Notes under the pieces: model-generated
What the model was told of the DNA's origin: nothing
What the model saw: only the letters and a program-made list of their open reading frames with translations
The model's database searches: none
Part shown: in pieces, positions 1-7,314 of the stretch
Layout: each line of letters opens with the position of its first letter
Numbering within the stretch: the first letter of the stretch is position 1
Translations under genes and position numbers: made by a program
Source of the DNA: Sutcliffiella tianshenii
Lineage (GTDB): Bacteria > Bacillota > Bacilli > Bacillales > Bacillaceae_I
DNA: 64,000 nt
Assembly (NCBI RefSeq): GCF_016908565.1
Contig: NZ_JAFBED010000013.1
Coordinates: 1-64,000 of the forward strand
Direction of reading: 5' to 3'

Positions 1-95
1 TGTACAGCTTGATGTTTTACTTCTCGTGTAAATTTAGTCAACTGAAGTACACCTCCTATTGTTAGGTGTGTGTCCAACAAAAGGGGTGCACTTCT

Positions 96-157
96 GAAGC
101 CGAGGAGGCTCCACAACCGCCCCGCGGAAAGCGTAGCCTAGTGCGGAAATCAACAGC
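96..157. repeat. Possible dispersed Bacillaceae intergenic repeat fragment
   Basis: The stretch around CCCCGCGGAAAGCG and GCGGAAATCAACAG resembles, from memory, a short intergenic element scattered through many Bacillus-group chromosomes. No coding signal fits: the open frame across it has biased, non-protein-like composition and no ribosome binding site. Only one copy is seen here, so repeat status rests on recollection rather than on this window. The rest of positions 1-180 holds nothing else I recognise. Confidence 0.4.
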
Positions 158-182
158 GGTGTTCAATGGAGGCAAAAAAGTT

Positions 183-224
183 AAAGACTCCCCAACATAT
201 AATGTTGAATGGGGAGTCTTTTAT
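183..224. terminator. Bidirectional intrinsic terminator
   Basis: The 11-bp arms AAAGACTCCCC and GGGGAGTCTTT surround an A/T-rich loop and are followed by a T-rich run. It can end transcription from the left and lies immediately after the stop codon of the small minus-strand membrane gene. Confidence 0.75.
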
Positions 225-400
225 TTTCTGAATCCTCGAAACCGGTCCTTATTATTAATCAAGATCATCAACAGGAATACAGAAAAAAATAATAGAGGAG
301 AAGTAAAATAGATAGGATATATTTTCATCAGTCCTAAAATGTTGATATAAAAGCAAAATGCGATAAACAGCAAAGCAAGAATAAAAGGCAGTTTATTCAT
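221..400 (-). CDS. Small two-helix membrane protein, unknown function
   Basis: This 59-residue protein begins MNKLPFILALL. It has two hydrophobic stretches (about residues 4-24 and 31-48) and a basic C-terminus (NKDRFRGFRK), so it should be an integral membrane protein with two helices. The ATG at 400 is preferred over one four codons upstream because a GGGAAGGTGA ribosome binding site sits about 8 nt before it. It ends directly at a strong hairpin terminator. I do not recognise a family. Length, RBS and terminator favour a real gene, but the evidence is modest. Confidence 0.5.
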   Translation of the reverse strand: MNKLPFILALLFIAFCFYINILGLMKIYPIYFTSPLLFFSVFLLMILINNKDRFRGFRK

Positions 401-491
401 GGAAATAGTCACCTTCCCGCAGTTTTGTCCACTCTTATTAATATGTATGTGACAAGTCCGAAATCATTTCCTAAAAAATGAATTGCTGATG

Positions 492-511
492 TTTGTGACA
501 ATGTTGTGAAA
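492..511 (+). promoter_or_regulatory. Possible ResD-type direct repeats upstream of roxS
   Basis: Two TTGTGA motifs (493-498 and 504-509) are spaced 11 bp apart, one helical turn, upstream of the roxS promoter. They resemble the TTTGTGAAT consensus of ResD. B. subtilis roxS is known to be activated by ResDE; occupancy here is inferred. Confidence 0.45.
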
Positions 512-526
512 TAAAAGGCAAAGGAC

Positions 527-578
527 TTGTCAAAAGTCGACAAAATTTGTTATATTAATATCGTGAAACGATTCACAA
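527..578 (+). promoter_or_regulatory. roxS promoter with Rex-like operator
   Basis: A -35 TTGTCA (527-532) and -10 TATATT (551-556) are separated by 18 nt. Overlapping the expected transcription start is the palindrome TCGTGAA-ACGA-TTCACAA (561-578), one mismatch from the Rex consensus TTGTGAA-N4-TTCACAA. Rex is the NADH-sensing repressor, and roxS is a known Rex target in B. subtilis, so this site probably links RoxS to the NADH/NAD ratio. Confidence 0.75.
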
Positions 579-680
579 ACAAACATATACCCCTTTGTTT
601 GACCGTGAAAAATTTCTCCCATCCCCTTTGTTGTCTATATGACAAGAAGAAAGCCTTGGTCCCAGACCAAGGCTTTTCTT
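563..680 (+). ncRNA. roxS: RoxS (RsaE) regulatory small RNA
   Basis: The transcript would contain the two hallmark C-rich single-stranded segments of RoxS/RsaE: ACATATACCCCTTTG near 583-597 and TTTCTCCCATCCCCTTTG near 613-630. It ends in a stem-loop (AAAGCCTTGGT/ACCAAGGCTTT) with a T-run at 650-678. RoxS is a conserved Firmicute trans-acting RNA that pairs through its C-rich loops with ribosome binding sites of central-metabolism and redox mRNAs. It lies next to yjbH, consistent with its B. subtilis neighbourhood. Its terminator also faces the end of the convergent yjbH gene. The 5' end is estimated from the promoter and could be off by a few bases. An open frame running through this region is not a gene. 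Confidence 0.9.
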
Positions 681-697
681 TATATCAGGAAAATAGT

Positions 698-1567
698 TTA
701 AGCAAGATATCTCCAAAAAGTTCCGTATTTGACAGGAACCTGCTCCACCTTCTGTGCAAGCTGAAGTTTTTTGAGTTCCCGTTCCACTTCGACAATGGGA
801 AGATTATAAACGACCGAAATTTCCTTTGTAGCAACAAATTGGAACTGCTGCAAAAAGTCCTCTAAAGGGGGCAGCATGGTCGGAAAAGGATACTCTCCAA
901 GCATGTCCTGTAAAATATGGACATACACATCATAGGAATGATATCCGGAAACCTTTATTCCTTCCTCTTCAATATTTTCATTGAAGAAAACGAGTGTCGG
1001 TATTTCACTGACTTCCATTTCATTTGTAACTTTCAAGTCGCATTGAAGAGCTTTAGCTGCAGATTCCCCATTAATATCACTGATGAATTCTTCTTTATCC
1101 AAGCCAACCGATTCTGCACAGTCTATGAGTACTGGAAGCTCGGATATATTCTGTTTTTCAAGGAACAGAACCTCCTGCAATTTCCTCAAAAACTTTATCC
1201 CTGCTTTTTTCCCTTGCAATTCCGCCGCTTTGATCGCCATGGAAGCGGCATGTGGGGTTGCGATAGGATTTTCGAGCCAGAGTGAACCGTCACAGGACAT
1301 ACCGGAGCGGGTAGCCGTCCTCTCCCACACTTGGGCCATCGAAGCGGCATAATGCTTTTTTGACAAATTAAGCGAGGTCAGCCTCCCGCTAAGTACGTGC
1401 TTGATAGTAAAATACTGACCGTACTGCATCTGCAATTTTTTCAAGATCGGCTCCAATGCCCAGCATTCCGGGCAAAGGGGATCGATGAAAAAGTATACTT
1501 CAATCGGCTTGTTGGTTGTATGTCGGATATTATTCAAATAGAAAAGTTGCTTATCGTTACAGGTCAC
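698..1567 (-). CDS. yjbH: YjbH, ClpXP adaptor for Spx degradation (DsbA-like)
   Basis: This 289-residue thioredoxin-fold protein of the YjbH/SpxH family presents the disulfide-stress regulator Spx to the ClpXP protease in the cytosol. The N-terminal DsbA-like domain carries DPLCPECW, giving a CxxC pair at Cys32/Cys35. The C-terminal part contains the helical adaptor region. The start is GTG at 1567, 7 nt after AAGGAAG; it overlaps the end of the upstream globin gene by 11 nt, so the two are co-transcribed and probably translationally coupled. The yjbI-yjbH order matches B. subtilis. The gene ends beside the RoxS terminator, which may serve both strands. Confidence 0.92.
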   Translation of the reverse strand: MTCNDKQLFYLNNIRHTTNKPIEVYFFIDPLCPECWALEPILKKLQMQYGQYFTIKHVLSGRLTSLNLSKKHYAASMAQVWERTATRSGMSCDGSLWLENPIATPHAASMAIKAAELQGKKAGIKFLRKLQEVLFLEKQNISELPVLIDCAESVGLDKEEFISDINGESAAKALQCDLKVTNEMEVSEIPTLVFFNENIEEEGIKVSGYHSYDVYVHILQDMLGEYPFPTMLPPLEDFLQQFQFVATKEISVVYNLPIVEVERELKKLQLAQKVEQVPVKYGTFWRYLA

Positions 1568-1970
1568 ATGAATCTTCCTTTTCTTCAGGTTTGTCTGGGG
1601 TATTAACCATATGATGAGCCGTTAAAACTAAACGCTGAAAAAATTCTTTTCGATATGAACCCTCAAGTCCAATTTCATCCATTGCTTCTTCCATACAGGC
1701 GAGCCAAGCATTTGCACGTCTCGGAGTTATATCAAAAGGCAGATGTCGTGCACGCAGCATCGGATGTCCATGCTCACTTGTGTAAAGGGAAGGACCACCG
1801 AGATACTGGGTTAAAAACTGCTTTTGCTTTCTTGCTGTTTCCGTCAAATCATCAGGGAATATTGGAGCTAAATCAGGATGGCGACTTACACGCGAGTAAA
1901 ATGCATCTACAAGTTCATGAATAACCTGCTCTCCGCCGATAAGTTCAAAGGGTGATTGTATGTTATTCAT
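1557..1970 (-). CDS. yjbI: Truncated hemoglobin (group II), YjbI
   Basis: A 137-residue truncated 2-on-2 globin (trHbO type). Visible ligands include Tyr25 (B10 position, in FYSRVSRHP), the proximal His76 in LRARHLPF, and Trp89 in the G helix. The family binds heme and reacts with O2, NO or peroxide. In B. subtilis yjbI lies with yjbH, and the globin has been linked to protection of, or interaction with, YjbH; that link is family knowledge. The ATG at 1970 is chosen because AAGGAG lies 9 nt upstream; a longer frame has no good RBS. It is the first gene of the yjbI-yjbH operon. Confidence 0.92.
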   Translation of the reverse strand: MNNIQSPFELIGGEQVIHELVDAFYSRVSRHPDLAPIFPDDLTETARKQKQFLTQYLGGPSLYTSEHGHPMLRARHLPFDITPRRANAWLACMEEAMDEIGLEGSYRKEFFQRLVLTAHHMVNTPDKPEEKEDSCDL

Positions 1971-2086
1971 ATTCTTTAACTCCTTATTCAGTTCATTGTG
2001 TGGATTGTATGTATATTTTAGCAATGTGCTTATTATATCTCAAATATTTCGATTCCAATCTTACAAAAAATAGGTGGGAATATCAG

Positions 2087-2124
2087 AAAAAACGAGCAGG
2101 CGCAATATGCACCTGCTCGTTTTA
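2087..2124 (-). terminator. Intrinsic terminator after cwlQ
   Basis: The ACGAGCAGG/CCTGCTCGT hairpin with T-runs on both sides separates the yjbK-cwlQ unit from the yjbI-yjbH unit on the minus strand. Confidence 0.8.
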
Positions 2125-2137
2125 GACTTTTTTTCTG

Positions 2138-2788
2138 CTACCCGATCAAGCTGCCCGTCACTTTGTGGACATAATTGAGTGTTTCCTTAAAAGGCGGGAT
2201 TCCATTATACTTATCGACATTTCCCGGGCCGGCATTATAAGCTGCCAGTGCAAGGGATACATTACCATCATAACGGTCGAGCATCTGGCGGATGTACTTA
2301 GTCCCACCCATGATGTTCTGCCTTGAATCTGTTGCGTCATGTACACCGAGTCCTTTGGCGGTTTGTGGCATGAGCTGCATCAATCCGACGGCTCCTGCAT
2401 GACTTTTGGCATTTGGATTGAAATTCGACTCGTGCTTGATGATGGATTTAATCAAGACGGGATCGACTCCGTACTTATCCGATGCCTCCTTGATTAGGTC
2501 ATCAAAATCGGATCGTACGACAACACTGGATACATTGCTTGTCCGATTATCGGTGAAAGTCAGTTCCGGAACATGGGATGACAGGCTGGAAAGGTGCGCC
2601 AGGTTCAATGGATGGGAAGAGGCAAAACGGCCCTCATTCTTGGCTCCTATACCCGGTTGTTTCAACAACCCCTCCAACATATCAGCAAAGGATTGGTAAC
2701 CAACACTCTGAGAAGCTGTTGTTTTATTGCCTTGCAGATTCTGCAGGGCTTGCAATTGCATCATGGAACGGACTTGATCAATATTCAT
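2138..2788 (-). CDS. cwlQ: Lytic transglycosylase CwlQ (SLT domain)
   Basis: This 216-residue protein ends in a complete SLT/goose-lysozyme-like domain (about 94-216). It has the motif [10 protein letters not shown] with the catalytic Glu at 120, then [13 protein letters not shown] and [13 protein letters not shown]. subtilis CwlQ (former YjbJ) is a muramidase/soluble lytic transglycosylase that cleaves the glycan strands of peptidoglycan. The first ~90 residues are low-complexity with no classical signal peptide, as in the B. subtilis protein, so the export route is not evident. It is 10 nt downstream of yjbK on the same strand and closed by a terminator. Confidence 0.88.
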   Translation of the reverse strand: MNIDQVRSMMQLQALQNLQGNKTTASQSVGYQSFADMLEGLLKQPGIGAKNEGRFASSHPLNLAHLSSLSSHVPELTFTDNRTSNVSSVVVRSDFDDLIKEASDKYGVDPVLIKSIIKHESNFNPNAKSHAGAVGLMQLMPQTAKGLGVHDATDSRQNIMGGTKYIRQMLDRYDGNVSLALAAYNAGPGNVDKYNGIPPFKETLNYVHKVTGSLIG

Positions 2789-2798
2789 CGCTAATCAC

Positions 2799-3395
2799 CT
2801 ATTCATTCAGCCTGCACACTTTAACATCATAAAAGCGGGCAATTTTATTTTTTGTTTCACGGATAGGGATGTGATGTTCCCTTAACAAATCATAAAAAAA
2901 TTGTTGTCCTTCTTGGTAATTACTGACCTCGTACTCCATTTCGAAATCGCTTGTCTGCAGGTAGTGGCTTTCATCCAATACAAGAAGTCCGCCTTTATAC
3001 GGAATCTCTACACGATTGGTTTTAAGCGAACCGAAATATCGGATGTTTGATGCTTCGATTCCAAGTTCATCCTTCAAGATATCAGCGATGACCCCGGGAA
3101 TGAGTCCGAGCCCTTCATCAAACATTCCGGCCTTTTCATCTTCCGTTATGGATTGGTGGGTCTCAAGCAAGCCTTCATTTGCAGGCTGTTTTAGGGTAAG
3201 GGTGTAGGTGTTGCCTTTTTTCCGGATGCGGAGCGCACAGCCACATTCCTTCAATTCAAATTTTTCTGTATCAAAATAATGGTTTTCCTGAGAAAAGAAA
3301 TCTTCCGAATGTACCTGAAAGCTAGAACAAAGTGCCGTAAATTCCTCAAAGGTAAGGATATTTTTAAATTCTATTTCGATTTCCTGATGGCTCAT
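2799..3395 (-). CDS. yjbK: CYTH-domain phosphatase/cyclase-like protein YjbK
   Basis: A 198-residue CYTH-superfamily protein. The signature ExExK lies at the N-terminus (EIEIEFK, residues 5-11), followed by alternating charged beta strands (LRIRKKGNTYTLTLKQP, VEIPYKGGLLVLDES, DFEMEYEVS) that form the triphosphate tunnel. CYTH enzymes hydrolyse inorganic triphosphate or thiamine triphosphate using Mg2+/Mn2+; the substrate here is not established. The proximity of relQ and prpE suggests a nucleotide or polyphosphate theme, which is inference. The start at 3395 follows GAGAGG by about 8 nt; an ATG five codons earlier lacks this spacing. Confidence 0.85.
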   Translation of the reverse strand: MSHQEIEIEFKNILTFEEFTALCSSFQVHSEDFFSQENHYFDTEKFELKECGCALRIRKKGNTYTLTLKQPANEGLLETHQSITEDEKAGMFDEGLGLIPGVIADILKDELGIEASNIRYFGSLKTNRVEIPYKGGLLVLDESHYLQTSDFEMEYEVSNYQEGQQFFYDLLREHHIPIRETKNKIARFYDVKVCRLNE

Positions 3396-3569
3396 ATAAT
3401 TACCTCTCATAATTGGTATACTTCCATTATCACTTGCTTTTATTTAGATAGCAACGATAAACTGTTATTCCTGTAAGAATGAAAAAATCAAAAAGTAGCG
3501 TTTCCATTTAGATGATAACTGGGAATTATGATAAAATGAATGTAGGATTTAGGTTGGAAGGAGATTATT

Positions 3570-3938
3570 ATGCAAAAAAGAATTGAAATCACACAAACAT
3601 CATGGAATGAAGAACAACTTTTACTTCAAGCGGATCCTGTTTCGTTTTCATTGGAGGAAGTGGCAGCGGGCAACAGAATGCTGGTGGACTCCGATAATTT
3701 ATCCTTTATTTATATCTTGGAAACACCTTCGGAATTCATCTATGTAAGCGTGAAGGATACATATTGGCAAGATTTGAAAAAAGCGCTGGAAGAAAAGAAG
3801 GCGATTGTCCTTGTCGTGGACAAAGTGGCATTGCTTTTGACGAACATAGAAGAAGAGCTTGGTTATTTGATAGAAAACATAAAAGATAACGCCAATTATG
3901 GCGAAGAGATGGAGAAGCGAGTAAACGATATTTTCTAA
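3570..3938 (+). CDS. yjbL: YjbL family protein, unknown function
   Basis: A 122-residue soluble protein that I place by position and length as the YjbL homologue (UPF0738-like, from memory). It has mixed alpha/beta character with an acidic C-terminal helix and no recognisable catalytic motif or membrane segment. A GGAAGGAG RBS precedes the ATG. It stands 15 nt before relQ and is probably the first gene of a yjbL-relQ-nadF-yjbO operon transcribed away from yjbK. Its function is unknown. Confidence 0.75.
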   Translation: MQKRIEITQTSWNEEQLLLQADPVSFSLEEVAAGNRMLVDSDNLSFIYILETPSEFIYVSVKDTYWQDLKKALEEKKAIVLVVDKVALLLTNIEEELGYLIENIKDNANYGEEMEKRVNDIF

Positions 3939-3953
3939 GGGGTTTGGCCAATT

Positions 3954-4589
3954 ATGATACAGCATTGGGATTTGTTTTTAGCACCTTATAAACAGGCAAT
4001 AGACGAAATGAAAGTGAAATTGAAGGGGATGCGCAGCCAGTTTACCATGCAGTCTGAGCATTCTCCAATCGAGTTTGTGACAGGCAGGGTAAAACCGATA
4101 GCAAGCATCCTGGATAAGGCAGCAAGAAAAGGTTTTTCCCTTGAGAAGCTGGAAGAGGAAATGCAGGATATAGCCGGTGTCAGGATGATGTGTCAGTTTG
4201 TGGATGACATCTATCGCGTCGTGGAATTGCTGCGTATCCGGAACGATTTCGAGATTGTCGAGGAAAGAGATTATATTTCTACAAAAAAAAGCAGCGGTTA
4301 TCGTTCCTATCATGTTGTGATCAGATATCCGGTACAGACCATCGACGGGGAAAAGAAAATACTTGTCGAGATACAGATCCGTACGCTTGCGATGAATTTT
4401 TGGGCAACCATCGAGCACTCCTTGAATTATAAATATAGTGGGCAATTTCCAAAGGATATCCAAGAGCGTCTGGTTCGTGCCGCAGAAGCGGCCTATCTGC
4501 TTGACGCGGAAATGTCCCAGATCCGTGGAGAGATCCAGGAAGCACAGGCCATCTTCTCGAGGAAGAAGGAAAATAAGGATACAGATTAA
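3954..4589 (+). CDS. relQ: Small alarmone synthetase RelQ (GTP pyrophosphokinase)
   Basis: This 211-residue single-domain (p)ppGpp synthetase (YjbM/SasB) transfers pyrophosphate from ATP to GTP or GDP. Conserved synthetase motifs are visible in order: [20 protein letters not shown], the G-loop-type [17 protein letters not shown], and [18 protein letters not shown]. There is no hydrolase HD domain and no TGS/ACT, as expected for SAS proteins, which act as tetramers. It lies between yjbL and nadF on the plus strand, as in B. subtilis. The C-terminal 30 residues are helical and charged. Confidence 0.95.
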   Translation: MIQHWDLFLAPYKQAIDEMKVKLKGMRSQFTMQSEHSPIEFVTGRVKPIASILDKAARKGFSLEKLEEEMQDIAGVRMMCQFVDDIYRVVELLRIRNDFEIVEERDYISTKKSSGYRSYHVVIRYPVQTIDGEKKILVEIQIRTLAMNFWATIEHSLNYKYSGQFPKDIQERLVRAAEAAYLLDAEMSQIRGEIQEAQAIFSRKKENKDTD

Positions 4590-4636
4590 GTTTCACCGAA
4601 AATTATGGAACATTATTTTATTTCAGGGGTGGGAGT

Positions 4637-5434
4637 ATGAAGTTTGCAATTACCTCCAAAGGGGATTCCGTGTCAAATACGCTCATGCATAAAATGCGGA
4701 CGTACTTGCAGGATTTTGAATTGATCTATGACGAAGACCAGCCAGACATCGTCGTGTCAGTTGGTGGCGATGGAACATTATTATATGCTTTTCATCGATA
4801 CCGTAGCAGGCTCGATAAAACGGCATTTATCGGGGTGCATACGGGACATCTGGGTTTTTATGCCGATTGGGTACCCGAAGAAATAGAAAAGCTTGTCATA
4901 GCGATTGCCAAAACGCCATATCAGATCGTCGAGTATCCTTTACTAGAAGTAATCATCCGGTATATCGATGGTGGTCGGGAGGCAAGATATCTTGCGTTGA
5001 ATGAGTGTACCGTAAAGAGTGTGGAGGGTACGCTCGTGATGGATGTGGAGATAAAAGGACAGTTGTTCGAGACGTTCAGGGGCGATGGACTTTGCATTTC
5101 CACCCCATCAGGCAGTACAGCTTACAATAAAGCGCTTGGAGGAGCCATCCTCCATCCTTCTTTGCCGGCGATCCAATTGGCTGAGATGGCCTCCATCAAT
5201 AATCGGGTTTTCCGTACGATCGGTTCGCCTCTTGTCTTGCCTGACCACCATACCTGTCTGTTAAAGCCGGTCAATGATGTCGATTATCAGATAACAATCG
5301 ACCATTTGACTTTGCTTCATAAGGATGTAAAATCCATACAGTGCAGGGTGGCCAAAGAGAAAATCAGGTTTGCGAGATTCCGTCCATTTCCGTTCTGGAA
5401 ACGGGTCAGCGATTCATTTATCACGGACAAGTAA
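4637..5434 (+). CDS. nadF: NAD kinase
   Basis: A 265-residue NAD kinase (PpnK/NadK family) that phosphorylates NAD to NADP with ATP or polyphosphate. The GGDGTLL motif is at about 43-49, the NECTVKS substrate motif is near 122-128, and the [13 protein letters not shown] glycine-rich motif follows. The length matches B. subtilis NadF (266). The start ATG at 4637 follows GGGGTGGGAGT. It sits between relQ and the pseudouridine synthase in the same unit, as in B. subtilis. Confidence 0.95.
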   Translation: MKFAITSKGDSVSNTLMHKMRTYLQDFELIYDEDQPDIVVSVGGDGTLLYAFHRYRSRLDKTAFIGVHTGHLGFYADWVPEEIEKLVIAIAKTPYQIVEYPLLEVIIRYIDGGREARYLALNECTVKSVEGTLVMDVEIKGQLFETFRGDGLCISTPSGSTAYNKALGGAILHPSLPAIQLAEMASINNRVFRTIGSPLVLPDHHTCLLKPVNDVDYQITIDHLTLLHKDVKSIQCRVAKEKIRFARFRPFPFWKRVSDSFITDK

Positions 5435-5457
5435 GAAAGTAAGAAAGAGGGCATAAA

Positions 5458-6348
5458 GTGACCGTGTTTACTTTAAAATATGTAGTTGATGAAGTTGATT
5501 CCGGTAAGCTTCTTCGTGAATTTTTAAAAGAAAAGCAGATTAGCAAAACGGCTCTCACCGAGATTAAATTTTTCGGTGGGGGCTTGTTTGCGAATAACGA
5601 GAGAGTGACTGTCAGATATCCGTTAAAAGCGGGAGACGTGATAATGGTGCAGTTCCCCAGGGAAATCCCAAGCGATGATGTGGTGCCAGAGGCGATTCCG
5701 CTGAATATTGTCTATGAAGATGATTATTTATTGGTGATCGATAAACCTGCAAATATGGCTTCCATTCCGTCACGGGAGCATAGGCGTGGCACGTTGGCCA
5801 ATGCGCTGCTGCATTACTACCAGTCTTCCGGGTATGAGGCAACGATTCATATCGTGACAAGGCTTGACCGCGATACAACCGGTTTGATGCTGGTGGCAAA
5901 GCACCGTCATGCCCATCATCTCTTTTCCCTTCAACAGAAGAAATATGCCATCAATAGAAGATATGAAGCGATCGCCCATGGGATGTTGGAGATTGGAAAG
6001 GGGCGGATAGAGGCTCCTATAGGCAGGAAGGATACGAGTATCATTGAACGGGAAGTCAGGTCGGATGGTCAGCAGGCAATTACAAACTATGAGGTGCTTG
6101 GAAGTTATCGTGATTTATCTCATGTTTCGTTAAAACTGGAGACAGGGAGGACACATCAGATCAGGGTACATATGGCGCATCTTGGTCATCCCTTGGCAGG
6201 TGATACTCTTTATGGCGGAAAAAAAAATCAAATTGCCAGGCAGGCCCTTCATAGCTGTGAGCTGTCTTTTTATCATCCAGTCAGGGAAATGCAACTGACA
6301 TTCCATTCAAATCTGCCTGAGGACATGGCAAACCTGGTGAAGAAATAA
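5458..6348 (+). CDS. yjbO: RluD-family pseudouridine synthase YjbO
   Basis: A 296-residue RsuA/RluA-type pseudouridine synthase. The catalytic Asp lies in RLDRDTTGL (Asp137), and a later ETGRTHQIRVHMAHLGHPLAGD segment is the standard RluA C-terminal motif. The N-terminal ~75 residues have an S4-like RNA-binding part. It should isomerise uridine in 23S rRNA or tRNA; the target site is unknown. The start is GTG at 5458 after AAAGAGGG. It is the last gene of the yjbL-relQ-nadF-yjbO unit. Confidence 0.9.
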   Translation: MTVFTLKYVVDEVDSGKLLREFLKEKQISKTALTEIKFFGGGLFANNERVTVRYPLKAGDVIMVQFPREIPSDDVVPEAIPLNIVYEDDYLLVIDKPANMASIPSREHRRGTLANALLHYYQSSGYEATIHIVTRLDRDTTGLMLVAKHRHAHHLFSLQQKKYAINRRYEAIAHGMLEIGKGRIEAPIGRKDTSIIEREVRSDGQQAITNYEVLGSYRDLSHVSLKLETGRTHQIRVHMAHLGHPLAGDTLYGGKKNQIARQALHSCELSFYHPVREMQLTFHSNLPEDMANLVKK

Positions 6349-6370
6349 GAAGGCCAGGCCTTCTTGTTTC
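6346..6370. terminator. Bidirectional terminator between yjbO and prpE
   Basis: The short GC-rich hairpin AGAAGGC-CAG-GCCTTCT followed by a T-rich tract lies between the convergent yjbO and prpE stop codons. Confidence 0.65.
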
Positions 6371-6376
6371 TGACTG

Positions 6377-7117
6377 CTAGTCCCATAATTCCCGGAATTT
6401 TTCTTTCACGAATGGCATGCTGGATGGAACCGATTCGACTGTCATTTCCGGATATCTCAATGCTGATAGCTTGCCTCCAAAAACGGCGCCTGTATCAATA
6501 TTGACCGTCCTATTCACCACCCTTACTTCTCTTACCGGAGTATGACCATATACAATCCATGCTTCCCCATCATAATGAAGAGCCCAATCTTTCCTGACAG
6601 GCATGCCATTTTCATGAAACTCCCCTGTTATATCCCCGTACAGAACAAATGACTTCACTTTGTTGCCGCTTTGACCGATGTACTCCTTTTTGATTCCAGC
6701 ATGTGCAATCACAAGCTTTTTATCATCCAGGACATAATAAAGTGGTGCATTTTCATATAGATCGATGAATCGCTTTTTTATTTTTTTCTGATCGCTTTTA
6801 GAAAGAGATTCATATTCGGCAACCGTCGTTTCAAGACCATGTGTCTGCTGCACTTTATTCCCAAGGAAGAAACGGTAGAGCTTATTGCAATGGTTCCCGG
6901 GGACATAGTAGGCCAGGTTGTTCGCAACAAGGTCACTTACAATGGTCACCACTTTTAAAGAATCTGGCCCCCTGTCGGTAAGGTCGCCGACGAAGCCAAG
7001 CTTTCTGCCGTCTGGATGTATGAAGAGATTGTCACGTTTCTCATAACCCAACACTTCCAATAACCGTATGAATTCCTCATAACAACCATGAATATCACCT
7101 ATCATATCTATTTTCAT
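6377..7117 (-). CDS. prpE: Bis(5'-nucleosyl)-tetraphosphatase PrpE
   Basis: This 246-residue calcineurin-like metallophosphoesterase carries the family motifs GDIHGC near the N-terminus, [15 protein letters not shown], and GHTPV near the C-terminus. PrpE hydrolyses Ap4A asymmetrically to ATP and AMP; in B. subtilis it has been linked to spore germination through p-nitrophenyl-phosphate and phosphoprotein-type activities. I start at ATG 7117 (AAAGGTG 10 nt upstream); TTG at 7123 is also possible. It is convergent with yjbO, the same orientation as in B. subtilis. Confidence 0.92.
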   Translation of the reverse strand: MKIDMIGDIHGCYEEFIRLLEVLGYEKRDNLFIHPDGRKLGFVGDLTDRGPDSLKVVTIVSDLVANNLAYYVPGNHCNKLYRFFLGNKVQQTHGLETTVAEYESLSKSDQKKIKKRFIDLYENAPLYYVLDDKKLVIAHAGIKKEYIGQSGNKVKSFVLYGDITGEFHENGMPVRKDWALHYDGEAWIVYGHTPVREVRVVNRTVNIDTGAVFGGKLSALRYPEMTVESVPSSMPFVKEKFRELWD

Positions 7118-7314
7118 TAACAATCACACCTTTTAAAGTTTCTGAATGAGTGAATAAAAAAACCTGGAGAATACTAATTATAAAAACCAATTCGTTAAGA
7201 GTTTGTTACATCCTTTAATATTTCTGTTAATTTTTTGTTTATTTATACTCCGGATTGGTAAAGCGTGGTATAATTTCTGCTTATTACATAGAAGAATGAT
7301 TGGAGATGAGATGG

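Noticed and set aside
66-311. 81-codon open frame at the left edge
   Set aside because: No RBS, crosses a terminator, and the translation is unlike a protein; overlaps a probable repeat.
527-865. 112-codon open frame over roxS and the end of yjbH
   Set aside because: It begins in the -35 region of roxS and runs antisense into yjbH; the small RNA explains the region.
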